From Bdellovibrio sp. ZAP7 (GTDB lineage Bacteria > Bdellovibrionota_B > Oligoflexia > Oligoflexales > RGVZ01), in contig CAMDKS010000006.1 of NCBI GenBank assembly GCA_945900755.1, positions 1-64,000 of the forward strand: a DNA stretch of 64,000 nucleotides, in the 5' to 3' direction. A program made the translations under genes and the position numbers. Every line of letters begins with the position of its first letter. Positions within the stretch are counted from its first letter, which is position 1. Of this stretch, positions 25,562 to 33,407 are shown in pieces. Below the pieces are notes generated by a model. The model saw only the letters and a list, made by a program, of their open reading frames with translations, did not search any database and was not told the origin of the DNA.

Positions 25562-26539
25562 ATGGGTCTACTAGAATTAAAATATTTTATAGCGCCCGTT
25601 CTCGCAGCCGTTTTATGGGCATCATGTGTGACGGAAAGTCGGCCAGAGGGATATAGCCAGCGCACGCTTACGATTGCTTCCTTGGACCTGTTCAGCCAGC
25701 AGGAAATTCCCCGCTCTGGAAAATCGTGGAGTGGAGATTGGCAGTTTCGACGGGATCGATTAGACTTAGTGGACGAAGCATTGCGAGATGTTCGGCCGGA
25801 TATTGTCGTGCTGCAAAATGCGTTGCGACGTACGGGTAGTGTCTCGGAATCAGATGAACTAATTCTTCACTCAGGCTCGTTGTCCCACTATCCGTGGAAA
25901 GACGTTGTCATTGAGAAGTTGCCGGAAAGTGGCGAAGATCGATTACTTGCAGTGGCCCTCGCAAAGCCTCTGATGTTTGAGACGATCGCCGAGAATGTGA
26001 AAAACTATTCCCAATTTGGAATTGACGGTCACCTTGTTTTTTATTCGATTAAAAGCGAGGGCGGGAATATCATATTATTTAATGTGCTAATGCCGTCAAA
26101 AATAGATCAGTCAGGTCTCTGGTATTCAATGTTAGAAGAAAAAATTCGTGTTGCGGTTAAGGATTTGGATTCATGCTTGGAGCGAATCATTGTTGCAGGC
26201 TACCTACCGTTTGAGCAGGAGTCGCGAAGGTTTAAGGGATTTTTATCGGGGCTTGGGCTTAAAGATTCTGGTGTCGGATTTTGCCAAAATGCCGAACGCT
26301 GTCTCACCGCAACGCCCCAAAATGGAATTTTTTTGGCAACAAGAGGCAACGACAATCCGTCGCAAGTTGATAGAATTATGACACACCGCTTTGCCGCAGT
26401 TTCGGGTGCCGGGGCCAATTTTACTCGGTCTAGTGAAACGAGTGAATATTTTGAAAGCTACGGAATTTCGCGCATCTGGCCATCACAACGCTATGGCTGG
26501 GTGGCACAGGTTCGTTTACCGATTTGTCCCTCTAAGTAG
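25562..26539 (+). CDS. Lipoprotein with diverged endonuclease/exonuclease/phosphatase-like fold
   Basis: A 325-aa protein with a lipobox near residue 22 (LWASC). The body resembles the EEP fold in outline: an early TIASLDLF strand, RRDRLDLVDEALRDVRPDIVVLQ (where nucleases have LQE) and a later VAGYLPF and VDRIMTHRF strand pair. The usual metal-binding Glu is replaced by Asn after LQ, so catalytic activity is doubtful. It follows the acyl-CoA dehydrogenase by 4 bp. Its TAG stop is the first triplet of the palindrome at 26537-26564. Confidence 0.65.
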   Translation: MGLLELKYFIAPVLAAVLWASCVTESRPEGYSQRTLTIASLDLFSQQEIPRSGKSWSGDWQFRRDRLDLVDEALRDVRPDIVVLQNALRRTGSVSESDELILHSGSLSHYPWKDVVIEKLPESGEDRLLAVALAKPLMFETIAENVKNYSQFGIDGHLVFYSIKSEGGNIILFNVLMPSKIDQSGLWYSMLEEKIRVAVKDLDSCLERIIVAGYLPFEQESRRFKGFLSGLGLKDSGVGFCQNAERCLTATPQNGIFLATRGNDNPSQVDRIMTHRFAAVSGAGANFTRSSETSEYFESYGISRIWPSQRYGWVAQVRLPICPSK

Positions 26540-26564
26540 TCTCTGGCGCGAAAGCGCCAGAGAC
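26537..26564. terminator. Palindromic element A, copy 1 (hairpin with GAAA loop)
   Basis: The core GTCTCTGGCGC, a GAAA tetraloop and its perfect complement form an 11-bp stem. It begins with the TAG stop codon of the upstream gene. The same element recurs at 26629-26658, with a related one at 50751-50786. No long T-run follows, but the stem is very stable and lies between convergent genes. Downstream at 26568-26592 is a CCTGAGCGCAGCGAAGG string that, from memory, resembles repeats in unrelated bacterial genomes. Confidence 0.75.
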
Positions 26565-26628
26565 GTGTCCTGAGCGCAGCGAAGGATCTCGGCGAATATA
26601 GGAATTCTGACTTTCTATCTCAATTATC

Positions 26629-26658
26629 TAGTCTCTGGCGCGAAAGCGCCAGAGACTA
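26629..26658. terminator. Palindromic element A, copy 2
   Basis: A 13-bp perfect stem, TAGTCTCTGGCGC and its complement, around a GAAA tetraloop. It repeats copy 1 in direct orientation 92 bp away. It lies directly after the stop of the CpaF-like gene (minus strand) and is likely to act as a bidirectional transcription-end structure. Confidence 0.78.
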
Positions 26659-26659
26659 A

Positions 26660-27571
26660 TTAATGAAGTTGGTCCATGTGCGCGTGGCCGGTCCCGTTTG
26701 AGTCCCGCCAAACTTGGATTCCGATAATTGGCGGCATCGTGTCTATTGGGGCTTGAGCAAGTTTGGAGAGGCGCACTCTTGCATCGTCAATAGTGCCAGC
26801 ATGCATTGTGGTCATCACTCCGCCATGACCTGTTCGAGCGAAATCAGAAAGCATAGAGGCTTCTGGTCCCCTTAGCTCTCCCATGACGAGAAGTTTGGGT
26901 GATAATCGCATCATTTCCGCCACAACTCGCGAAAAATCTACGCCTCCTCGTCCTCCGGTATCCCTAGAGACCTCCACTAAGCGGAACCAATGCCTAGAGG
27001 TCAGGGGGATTTCCGGCAAGGTTTCAGCAATGCCTAGCCTAGTGTTCATGAAAAATTCACGCATGATAGCAACCAATAATGTAGTTTTTCCAGAGCCCGT
27101 GGCACCGTAGAACACCACGGATACTCCACTATTTAGCCATCTTAAAAAATCACTTGGTAAAAAATTTCTGCAATTGAATTGATCTAGACCAATTTGTTCA
27201 AAATTAAGTCGCCTGAGAACTATGAGTGGGCCGTCTGGTGACATCGGCGCGACGATGGCGTGCCACCGCCAGGCCATAGTGGGAATGACCCCACCAGCGA
27301 AAGGTTGAAAGGGATCTATCCTAGTCTTGGATTCCCAAGCGACTTCCGATAGAAAATCGGCGATGTCCTCATTTGTCCAATTCAAGGCAAGGTTTATCGG
27401 GTGGCCCTTACGGTCTACTCCCGCAATGCCATTGGCTGCACTTAAATAAATTTCCGACACGTTTGGGTCATTGAGGCATGGTGACAGCTCTCCTAGCAAA
27501 CGTGCGAGGGGAAGAGGTTTGAGTGTCGGGGGATTTTTTTTGTTATGGAGTTTAAACATGCGAAAATCCAT
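26660..27571 (-). CDS. CpaF/VirB11-family secretion ATPase
   Basis: A 303-aa ATPase of the GspE/VirB11/CpaF superfamily, hexameric motors of secretion and pilus systems. Walker A is GATGSGKTT (about residue 156); the Walker B/Asp-box region reads LLVMGELRGPEASML; and the His-box GHGGVMTTMHAG follows. The N-terminal domain of about 130 residues is short, as in VirB11. GAGGA lies 8 nt before the ATG at 27571; the frame is open from 27649. It sits in a dprA-smg-ATPase cluster without other secretion genes, so which machine it drives is unclear. Confidence 0.85.
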   Translation of the reverse strand: MDFRMFKLHNKKNPPTLKPLPLARLLGELSPCLNDPNVSEIYLSAANGIAGVDRKGHPINLALNWTNEDIADFLSEVAWESKTRIDPFQPFAGGVIPTMAWRWHAIVAPMSPDGPLIVLRRLNFEQIGLDQFNCRNFLPSDFLRWLNSGVSVVFYGATGSGKTTLLVAIMREFFMNTRLGIAETLPEIPLTSRHWFRLVEVSRDTGGRGGVDFSRVVAEMMRLSPKLLVMGELRGPEASMLSDFARTGHGGVMTTMHAGTIDDARVRLSKLAQAPIDTMPPIIGIQVWRDSNGTGHAHMDQLH

Positions 27572-27642
27572 AGGAAAGATCCTCACAAAAGCTAGCTCAT
27601 TATTAATTTTAGAACTGGGACATTGCCCGAGGAGACATAGAC

Positions 27643-28137
27643 TCAACAATAATAACTACGAAAGTCACCTTGCAACGCACGTTCAAGTTTTACTTGATTG
27701 TTAGGTAGTCCATGTGCCAAACAGGCATCCAGAAGAAAGGCTCTAACATCCTCGTCGTCCCAATCTCGCGTATCAATTTCTCGAACACTTTCCAACAGAC
27801 GTTCAGCCATATCAAAGGTGATAACGCCTCGAATTCGACAGGCTTCTATGGCATGCCATATTTCGTCGGAGATGGCTATCTTCTCCAAGGGGCTGTAGAC
27901 CCTGTGATTTGAACTCGCAGGGGCAAAGACACTGAGTATATCAATTAGCGAGCCTGATGCCTCCGCCATTTCGCACCATTTTTCAGCGGCTTGAATCAGC
28001 TCCATTTCGAAACCTCTGTCAACCAGCTGATGTCGAAGAAGGCCATCATCTTCAAAGGATTGGCCATGACAACAAACTAAATCAGCGATGGCTTCAATAA
28101 CGATTCTGAAATCATCGAAATCCAATTTTTCTGCCAT
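27643..28137 (-). CDS. smg: Smg-like protein (DUF494)
   Basis: A 164-aa helical protein. Its C-terminal half matches the pattern of Smg: a RVYSPLEKIAIS stretch comparable to the RIYTPEE of E. coli Smg, then I..L...GVI....E.V.E.V..IDT, and an acidic end. The N-terminal third fits the Smg start. Smg is encoded next to dprA (smf) in many proteobacteria, and here dprA is the gene directly upstream (63 bp), which supports the call. Its function is not known. A GGGAG site precedes the ATG. It ends 71 bp before the CpaF-like start. Confidence 0.78.
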   Translation of the reverse strand: MAEKLDFDDFRIVIEAIADLVCCHGQSFEDDGLLRHQLVDRGFEMELIQAAEKWCEMAEASGSLIDILSVFAPASSNHRVYSPLEKIAISDEIWHAIEACRIRGVITFDMAERLLESVREIDTRDWDDEDVRAFLLDACLAHGLPNNQVKLERALQGDFRSYYC

Positions 28138-28200
28138 AAGCCAACTCCCTAAAGCTTTTATTTATTGGATGCAGGAAGTGCGTCCAATAGATGTTAATCA

Positions 28201-29268
28201 CTAGTGTAAATGGTGCTCGATATCAATGGTACCAAATTGACCGCCCAACTGGCAAGCATTGGGAGAGTCATCTCCATAATACTCTTTATCTGAATCATAA
28301 CATTGACATAGATACTCAAGAAGCTCGTGTGGAGACGAGAAAGGGAGGGCTCCGTCAGTGATTAATTGACGAGACCCCTCCAAACGAGCGTCGTCATCAC
28401 CGGTATCAAAAACATAGACGTCCCGACCTTGTTCCAGCGCCTCGTGAGCCGTTATCAACGAGCCTGAGCGTGGTGCCGCTGCCATGACTGCGGTGGCTCC
28501 ACAGATGCCACTGACAATGCGATTTCGCGATGCGAAGTCTCGCGGTAAAACATCTTGAAACCAAAGCCGCTCTGAAATTAGTACGCCTCCCCGATCAAGC
28601 ACCTCGGAAAATGCACGAGCATTGCACTTTGGAAACCTGTTGTGCAGGCCACCGGCAAAGACGATCGCCGCAGAAATGGTGTCCTTTCCACTGGACAACA
28701 TTCCCTCATGAACGGCGATATCACAGCCCATGGCTCCCCCACTGACGATACTCCACGGTGACGACTCTGCAAAAACCATTCCAAGCTCGATGGATGCCCG
28801 AAGAGACTCATAAGAACCCTTTCTGGAGCCAATCACCGCAACAGCATCATTGGGCAGTAGGTCTTTGTTGCCAACGATAGAAAGGCAAAGTGGCGGACGA
28901 GAAATTTGTCGCAGCAACGGTGGATAGAAACTTGAATGAATGGAGATCGTTGAACCTGATCCCTCTAAGGCGCCTTGAAAATGTTTTACTGCAGCTTCCG
29001 CAAGGATTGAGAGTCCAATCTTTCTACCGCGCAGTGCGGCATCTAGCCACAACAGTCCGGGCTTGAAACTTGAAAGGTCCATTTCCAATAATTCCATCCA
29101 GGACCCTTGATCGATCTGTGCTAGCCCACCTTCGGAGTATTGATCGATGATGGCGTTACTTAATGGCTCGCAGAACATGGCCTCCGTCATTTTTGGAATC
29201 GGGAACCAACGCCCTGTTAATTGAGTGCCGACATGAGTAATTGCAGTTAATAATTCATTTAAAATCAT
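28201..29268 (-). CDS. dprA: DNA-processing protein DprA (Smf)
   Basis: A 355-aa Rossmann-fold protein. It loads RecA on single-stranded DNA entering during natural transformation. Seen are AVIGSRKGSY (GSR motif, about residue 146), IVSGGAMGCDIAVHEG, FAGGLHNRFPKCN, FASRNRIVSG and a later APRSGSLITAHEALEQGRDVYVF. The N-terminal SAM-like region is present; the C-terminal winged helix of some DprA proteins appears absent or replaced by an acidic, Tyr-rich tail. AGGGGGA precedes the ATG. It heads the dprA-smg-ATPase cluster. A hairpin of 10 bp (one mismatch) lies between dprA and smg at 28162-28188. Confidence 0.95.
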   Translation of the reverse strand: MILNELLTAITHVGTQLTGRWFPIPKMTEAMFCEPLSNAIIDQYSEGGLAQIDQGSWMELLEMDLSSFKPGLLWLDAALRGRKIGLSILAEAAVKHFQGALEGSGSTISIHSSFYPPLLRQISRPPLCLSIVGNKDLLPNDAVAVIGSRKGSYESLRASIELGMVFAESSPWSIVSGGAMGCDIAVHEGMLSSGKDTISAAIVFAGGLHNRFPKCNARAFSEVLDRGGVLISERLWFQDVLPRDFASRNRIVSGICGATAVMAAAPRSGSLITAHEALEQGRDVYVFDTGDDDARLEGSRQLITDGALPFSSPHELLEYLCQCYDSDKEYYGDDSPNACQLGGQFGTIDIEHHLH

Positions 29269-29337
29269 AAATCCCCCTGAAGAATTGTTATCAGAGGGAT
29301 TGTGACAGAAATTATAATGTGACCGCCAACGAGTTTA

Positions 29338-31323
29338 CTACATCGATGTGGTGTCGCCGATTCGCACTTCTTTGGTGCCAACAATAATATAGGCCAAGGC
29401 TGATTCACCTAGGATTTCAATAACTTTGGCAACCGCGACTCTTTCTCGGATGTTTCTTAATTGAGGGTCTCGAATCTGACTTAGGTCTCGGATCGAGTTG
29501 TTCCCATATATGGAGTATAGGCCCCCAACAGACATGTCCTGTTTTTCGAGAAAAATAAAATCACCTTTTCCCGCGATATTTTTTCCATCGTCTAAAAATC
29601 CTATCACGCTAGACGCACCTGCGAGTGCCGGGCCGGTGATAGCAGGAATTGGAACGGTTCTTGTGGTCGCTATATATCTAGTGATAATATCTCCTGACCG
29701 AACACCTTTGCTCGAGCCAAAAACTAGACCCTCCATGATTTCCTCACTTCGCTTACGATTGATGCGGATATTTCCACTAAAATCGTACCTAAGGCCGATA
29801 TTGTTTCCGCTTATATTACTTGATACCAATCCTACGGGTCGAAGTATGGTGTACGTTCCAATGTCTAAAGCGCTTGTCGCGGATGCGAAGGCAATTTTAT
29901 GATCAGCTATCTGGCTTTGCCCATCGTTACCGCTGATAATTGTGCCGATCTCCTCGGGAGGACTAGCAAAGAAGAATGCTGGAATCGAAAATGAAAGATC
30001 TTTGGTCTCAGATCTTCTACCGGCTTCTATGAGCCCATCTAGTCCGCTATTATTGGCGGCAAAATCGTTTGGCCCTACAAATAAAATAGCATCCTCATTT
30101 ATAAATCCTGACGTAGACCCAGTATTCAACAAGCCACTTTGATTCACGGAGGACTGTGCTTGGGAATTCGATGGGTATGCTGCTCCTCCACCGCCAGAAA
30201 TGCTTTGTGAGCCGGCGATGCCTTGTGCTCCCGCGATGCCTTGTGCTCCCGCGATGCCTTGTGCTCCAGCAGCACCGGCAGCTCCGGCCAAGCCATAAGC
30301 ACCCGCAGCACCCGCAGCACCGGCAGCTCCGGCTAAACCATAAGCACCGGGAGCTCCCGCAGCACCGGCAGCTCCGGCAGCACCAGCAGCACCAGCAGCA
30401 CCAGCAGCACCAGCAGCACCAGCAGCACCAGCAGCACCAGCAGCACCAGCAGCACCAGGGGCTCCGGCAATTCCAGGAGCACCAGCAGCACCAGGGGCTC
30501 CAGCAATTCCAGGAGCACCAGCGGCACCAGCGGCACCAGCAGTAGGAATAACGTCAGAGATTAATTGTGATTCTTTAAGGGAACCTTTTTCTACGGGTAA
30601 TAATTCGTCGTCACTGACGACTTCCAAATAAGGTGGGTTTTCGGCTGTTCCAGAATAGAATGCCAATTTCATTCCAGGGTAAATAAAATGTGGATTTTTT
30701 ACATCTGGGTTAATCGACCAAAGTTTTGGCCAGAAGTTTCCATCATCAATGAGTTGATTACAGACGTCATACATCGTGTCTCCTTCCTCAACCGAATATA
30801 TTTCAGGAGCCTCCCCAACGGCCATTTCACGTAGCGTACCAGGGAGTGGAGCCACGCCTCCGAATTCATTAGGGCCACGACTCTGATTAGAGTCAACGGG
30901 AGCAATACTACCATCGCCAGTCAAGGCTGCCTCAGCGCTCACTGGGGGGGCAACTGTTGCTGGCGGAGTGGGCGTAGATCCACCTGGCGCAGGCGTCGGT
31001 GTAGGTGTCACGCTTGTTGCAACTGGAGTATTCGAAGGGGTTAGGCCTGCTGGAGCGGTGTTGGTGGCGGGTGTGATCTCATTGGCTGGTGGCACTGAAT
31101 TTGGGGTTGTCGTCGCTGATGTATTTTCAAAGAGGATATTTGAATTTTCCATGGATTCAGACGAATCTTGTGCCGAGTTTGTGTTTGTAGAGTCTTCTGA
31201 GTTTGAATTTACGTTTGCGACGTTACCCAGTCCAAAATCGTTATTTTCCACGGTGGCCGTCGCCGAATTTCCGTGAAAGAGAAACATTCCGATGGCGGCG
31301 ACACTGTAGAGTGAATTTCTCAT
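29338..31323 (-). CDS. LysM protein with collagen-like Gly-Ala-rich segment
   Basis: A 661-aa exported protein. A signal peptide (1-23) is followed by an Asn/Ser/Thr/Pro-rich linker (about 24-165). A LysM peptidoglycan-binding domain (about 173-222, [13 protein letters not shown] to PGMKLAFY) leads to a stretch of about 40 Gly-X-Y triplets rich in Ala and Pro (about 260-378). The C-terminal about 250 residues form a folded beta-rich domain with repeated TILRPVG- and YIIVG-like strands. The ATG overlaps the stop of the TPR lipoprotein gene (TAATG), indicating coupling. It may be a cell-wall-anchored stalk protein. That is inference from architecture. Confidence 0.8.
   Translation of the reverse strand: MRNSLYSVAAIGMFLFHGNSATATVENNDFGLGNVANVNSNSEDSTNTNSAQDSSESMENSNILFENTSATTTPNSVPPANEITPATNTAPAGLTPSNTPVATSVTPTPTPAPGGSTPTPPATVAPPVSAEAALTGDGSIAPVDSNQSRGPNEFGGVAPLPGTLREMAVGEAPEIYSVEEGDTMYDVCNQLIDDGNFWPKLWSINPDVKNPHFIYPGMKLAFYSGTAENPPYLEVVSDDELLPVEKGSLKESQLISDVIPTAGAAGAAGAPGIAGAPGAAGAPGIAGAPGAAGAAGAAGAAGAAGAAGAAGAAGAAGAAGAAGAPGAYGLAGAAGAAGAAGAYGLAGAAGAAGAQGIAGAQGIAGAQGIAGSQSISGGGGAAYPSNSQAQSSVNQSGLLNTGSTSGFINEDAILFVGPNDFAANNSGLDGLIEAGRRSETKDLSFSIPAFFFASPPEEIGTIISGNDGQSQIADHKIAFASATSALDIGTYTILRPVGLVSSNISGNNIGLRYDFSGNIRINRKRSEEIMEGLVFGSSKGVRSGDIITRYIATTRTVPIPAITGPALAGASSVIGFLDDGKNIAGKGDFIFLEKQDMSVGGLYSIYGNNSIRDLSQIRDPQLRNIRERVAVAKVIEILGESALAYIIVGTKEVRIGDTTSM
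30195..30545 (-). repeat. Collagen-like tandem repeat (9-bp units) within the LysM gene
   Basis: About 40 Gly-X-Y triplets. X is nearly always Ala; Y is Ala, Pro, Gln or Tyr-Gly-Leu variants. From about 30380 to 30450 the DNA is a near-perfect 9-bp tandem repeat (GCACCAGCA on the plus strand). The unit is a multiple of three, so slippage would lengthen or shorten the segment without a frameshift. Confidence 0.92.
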
Positions 31324-32198
31324 TATAGAGCTCCCTGAATATTTTTGAGTTCAAGAGAGGCCATCTCAGACTCGTCATTGCCTTCAAAATCCTTAATCAC
31401 TCTGCGTAATTCACGTCTTGCCCGTTCCTTTAACCCTAATCCAACATAGACTCTGGCGAGATCAAGTCTGGTTCTGGCCACGTGTTCGCCTGACGGCCAT
31501 CCCTTAAGGTAGGCTTCGAACTCGCCGCCGGCAGTACCATACTCTTTGAGGCCTAAATATGATTTTCCGAGCCAAACTCTCACGCTTCCATCGGCAGCAT
31601 CGTTTCCAAACTCGCGACTAATGCCTGCGAGTTCTGCAATCGCTAAGCCGAAGCGACTCGCGTTATAATGTTCTTTTGCTTGTTGCAACTTGGCGTTTAA
31701 GGAGGACTCACCGTTACGACTTGAAAGATCTTCATGAACCGGCATCTCATTCTTTGGAAGGCTGAGATTTTCTGTCTCTGGCTTAGTAGCGACCTCAGAT
31801 TTTTGAGGTTGTTTTTGCTTGGCCGATTTTTTGAGATCCTCTGGAGGAATTCCGGTTAGAAGTCCCTGCTCCAAAAGACGCACGGTCTCCCTTTGATGTA
31901 TCAATTCTTTTTCAATCGAATCCATCCGAGCAAGAATTCGAGCCTGCTGCAAAGCGGCGTCGTTTTCTGGCTTTGGTGTAGCAGTCGCGGCGACTGGGCT
32001 AGCCTCAGCATTTGAATTAACTGCGGCCGTGGTGCTTTCCGTGGGGGCTTGTACAGGAGGAGTCGTTTTTTCAGACGTATTAGGCGTGTCAGACTTGTCA
32101 GGCTTGTCAGGCTTGTCAGAACCAAACGGCCACAGGCTGGCACACGATGTTGCTCCCAACAAGACGTACACTAATGTGATCGCAATTGTGTTTTTCAT
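31323..32198 (-). CDS. TPR/YbgF-like lipoprotein
   Basis: A 291-aa predicted lipoprotein with a lipobox near residue 19 (ATSC). A Lys/Asp/Pro/Thr-rich linker (about 27-80) contains a short KPDKPDKSD repeat. A coiled-coil-like stretch (about 85-120) follows, then a C-terminal region of TPR-like helices (about 175-285), as in YbgF/BamD-type proteins. GGAG lies 8 nt before the ATG. It overlaps the LysM gene by the TAATG junction and follows the PilZ gene by 14 bp, so the three are probably one operon. A peptidoglycan or outer-membrane assembly role is inferred. Confidence 0.75.
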   Translation of the reverse strand: MKNTIAITLVYVLLGATSCASLWPFGSDKPDKPDKSDTPNTSEKTTPPVQAPTESTTAAVNSNAEASPVAATATPKPENDAALQQARILARMDSIEKELIHQRETVRLLEQGLLTGIPPEDLKKSAKQKQPQKSEVATKPETENLSLPKNEMPVHEDLSSRNGESSLNAKLQQAKEHYNASRFGLAIAELAGISREFGNDAADGSVRVWLGKSYLGLKEYGTAGGEFEAYLKGWPSGEHVARTRLDLARVYVGLGLKERARRELRRVIKDFEGNDESEMASLELKNIQGAL

Positions 32199-32212
32199 TT
32201 CAAATCTCCGAT

Positions 32213-33007
32213 TTAAATGGCGTCCGCAAGAGCTGCACTAGCTAGAAACTGTTTTAAACTTTTCGTCACTTCGTCACTTACATCTAAAAACTGAACTCCA
32301 AATCTATAGGAAATAATCTCGCGATCCGCACTTCCTTTGGCGGCAGTAAGTTCGCTCGTTTTTTTAGTCCATCTAATGGCTGCCGTAATTTTGAGTGGGC
32401 GCTGCATTGGCAGGTGAAACAAGGCGCTCTCAACTTTGTTTGTCGAGCTGAGTGCGCGGCATACTGCAGGAAATCTTGAAACTAAGGATAGACCTCCAGC
32501 ACTGATATCCCCCACCATGATGAGGGAAACCAAATCCCTTGAAGACTCAAAGAATGGAATGGTAGCCGAGTCACAGGCATCAGGAGTCCATGAGGTTAGA
32601 GACATATAGGCCCTTGAATTTCCAAGCGCAGGTATTCGGGCTTCTTTTCGTCGCTCGATGCTCTCCAGCAGCGTTGGAAAATTGACAATACAAGCGTTTT
32701 CCTGGAAACAAACTAATGTCGTCACAAAAACTATTTTGATTGACGCTAAAACAAATTCAATTTGAAATCCGGCTTCATAATTTTTAGATAAGTGCTCAAA
32801 GCCTCGGGCACTTATGTTTGCGATTTTTAAGCATTTGCCGTTTGAATTCTCGCTATCTGGTACGGCTCGTCCGCGTACAGAGACTCCCGGTGTTGCATTG
32901 GGTTTAATAATCAATGGGGAGCCAGAAATGGCAACTTTTCTCAAAAGTTCTTCAATCTTTTGAGGGGATGTTATCCGGATGGATTTTAGTTTCTCTGGTG
33001 CGGCCAC
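32213..33007 (-). CDS. PilZ-domain protein (c-di-GMP effector type)
   Basis: A 264-aa protein. The c-di-GMP-binding PilZ signature is present: RRKEAR (RxxxR, about residue 125) and, about 50 residues on, DISAGGLSLV (DxSxxG). The N-terminal about 115 residues look like a YcgR-type N-domain. The best start is GTG at 33007 with AGAGG 9 nt upstream; a TTG at 33028 is in frame but unsupported. It heads the operon with the TPR lipoprotein and the LysM protein. Regulation of surface or motility functions is the usual role of such proteins. The decayed O-antigen-ligase remnant ends at its upstream side. Confidence 0.8.
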   Translation of the reverse strand: MAAPEKLKSIRITSPQKIEELLRKVAISGSPLIIKPNATPGVSVRGRAVPDSENSNGKCLKIANISARGFEHLSKNYEAGFQIEFVLASIKIVFVTTLVCFQENACIVNFPTLLESIERRKEARIPALGNSRAYMSLTSWTPDACDSATIPFFESSRDLVSLIMVGDISAGGLSLVSRFPAVCRALSSTNKVESALFHLPMQRPLKITAAIRWTKKTSELTAAKGSADREIISYRFGVQFLDVSDEVTKSLKQFLASAALADAI

Positions 33008-33034
33008 AGTGTTCAACCTCTTTTGCAAATCATT

Positions 33035-33154
33035 CTAGAGTCCAAAGAATAAGCATTTTCAGTCATCCGTATTCCGTCTCAAACTGCAAAGGCGAATGAC
33101 TGGCTACCTTTATCGTATCATCTGCCCTTGTGGTTAAATAATAGGAGGATATTG
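33035..33154 (-). pseudogene. Decayed fragment of an O-antigen-ligase-type gene
   Basis: Positions 33063-33154 align without gaps to 37801-37892, inside the intact O-antigen-ligase-like gene; I count 69 of 92 identical bases. In the same frame the fragment reads ISSYYL...DTI..A..S.LQF...YG and then a stop. A second block at 33035-33049 matches 37626-37640 (14 of 15), giving LWTL. Relative to the intact gene about 147 nt between the blocks are missing. Stops and missing ends mean it cannot make protein. It may extend to about 33175 on the 5' side, where similarity fades. Confidence 0.82.
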
Positions 33155-33407
33155 CCGCCCTAAGTACGCCTAATTCCCGAGTGCTAGGCATTTTTTTCCG
33201 ACTTTGACGCAGCAACCGTGTCGGGGGCCAATAGGATTGGCTGGGCTGGGGATTGCGGGGTTCATGTAAGCAACCAATATTATTAAATGATTTAATGGCT
33301 CAACGAGCCCATTGGCGCACATCCGCCCTACCGAAGATCATTTTAATGATTGCATGAATAAACTTGAATAGTTAACCTAATTATATTACTATTCGTCTAA
33401 TATTATA
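33155..33407. other. Gene-free AT-rich stretch
   Basis: About 250 bp between the gene remnant and the secreted-protein pair, with no gene. The last about 100 bp (33300-33407) are strongly AT-rich, with a TTAATG/CATTAA-like symmetry, and probably hold the promoter for the gene at 33408. No transposase or clear repeat was seen. Part may be further decay of the O-antigen-ligase fragment. Confidence 0.4.

Noticed and set aside
30156-30545. Antisense open frame rich in Gln and His
   Set aside because: It is the shadow of the collagen-like repeat of the LysM gene; repeats keep all frames open.
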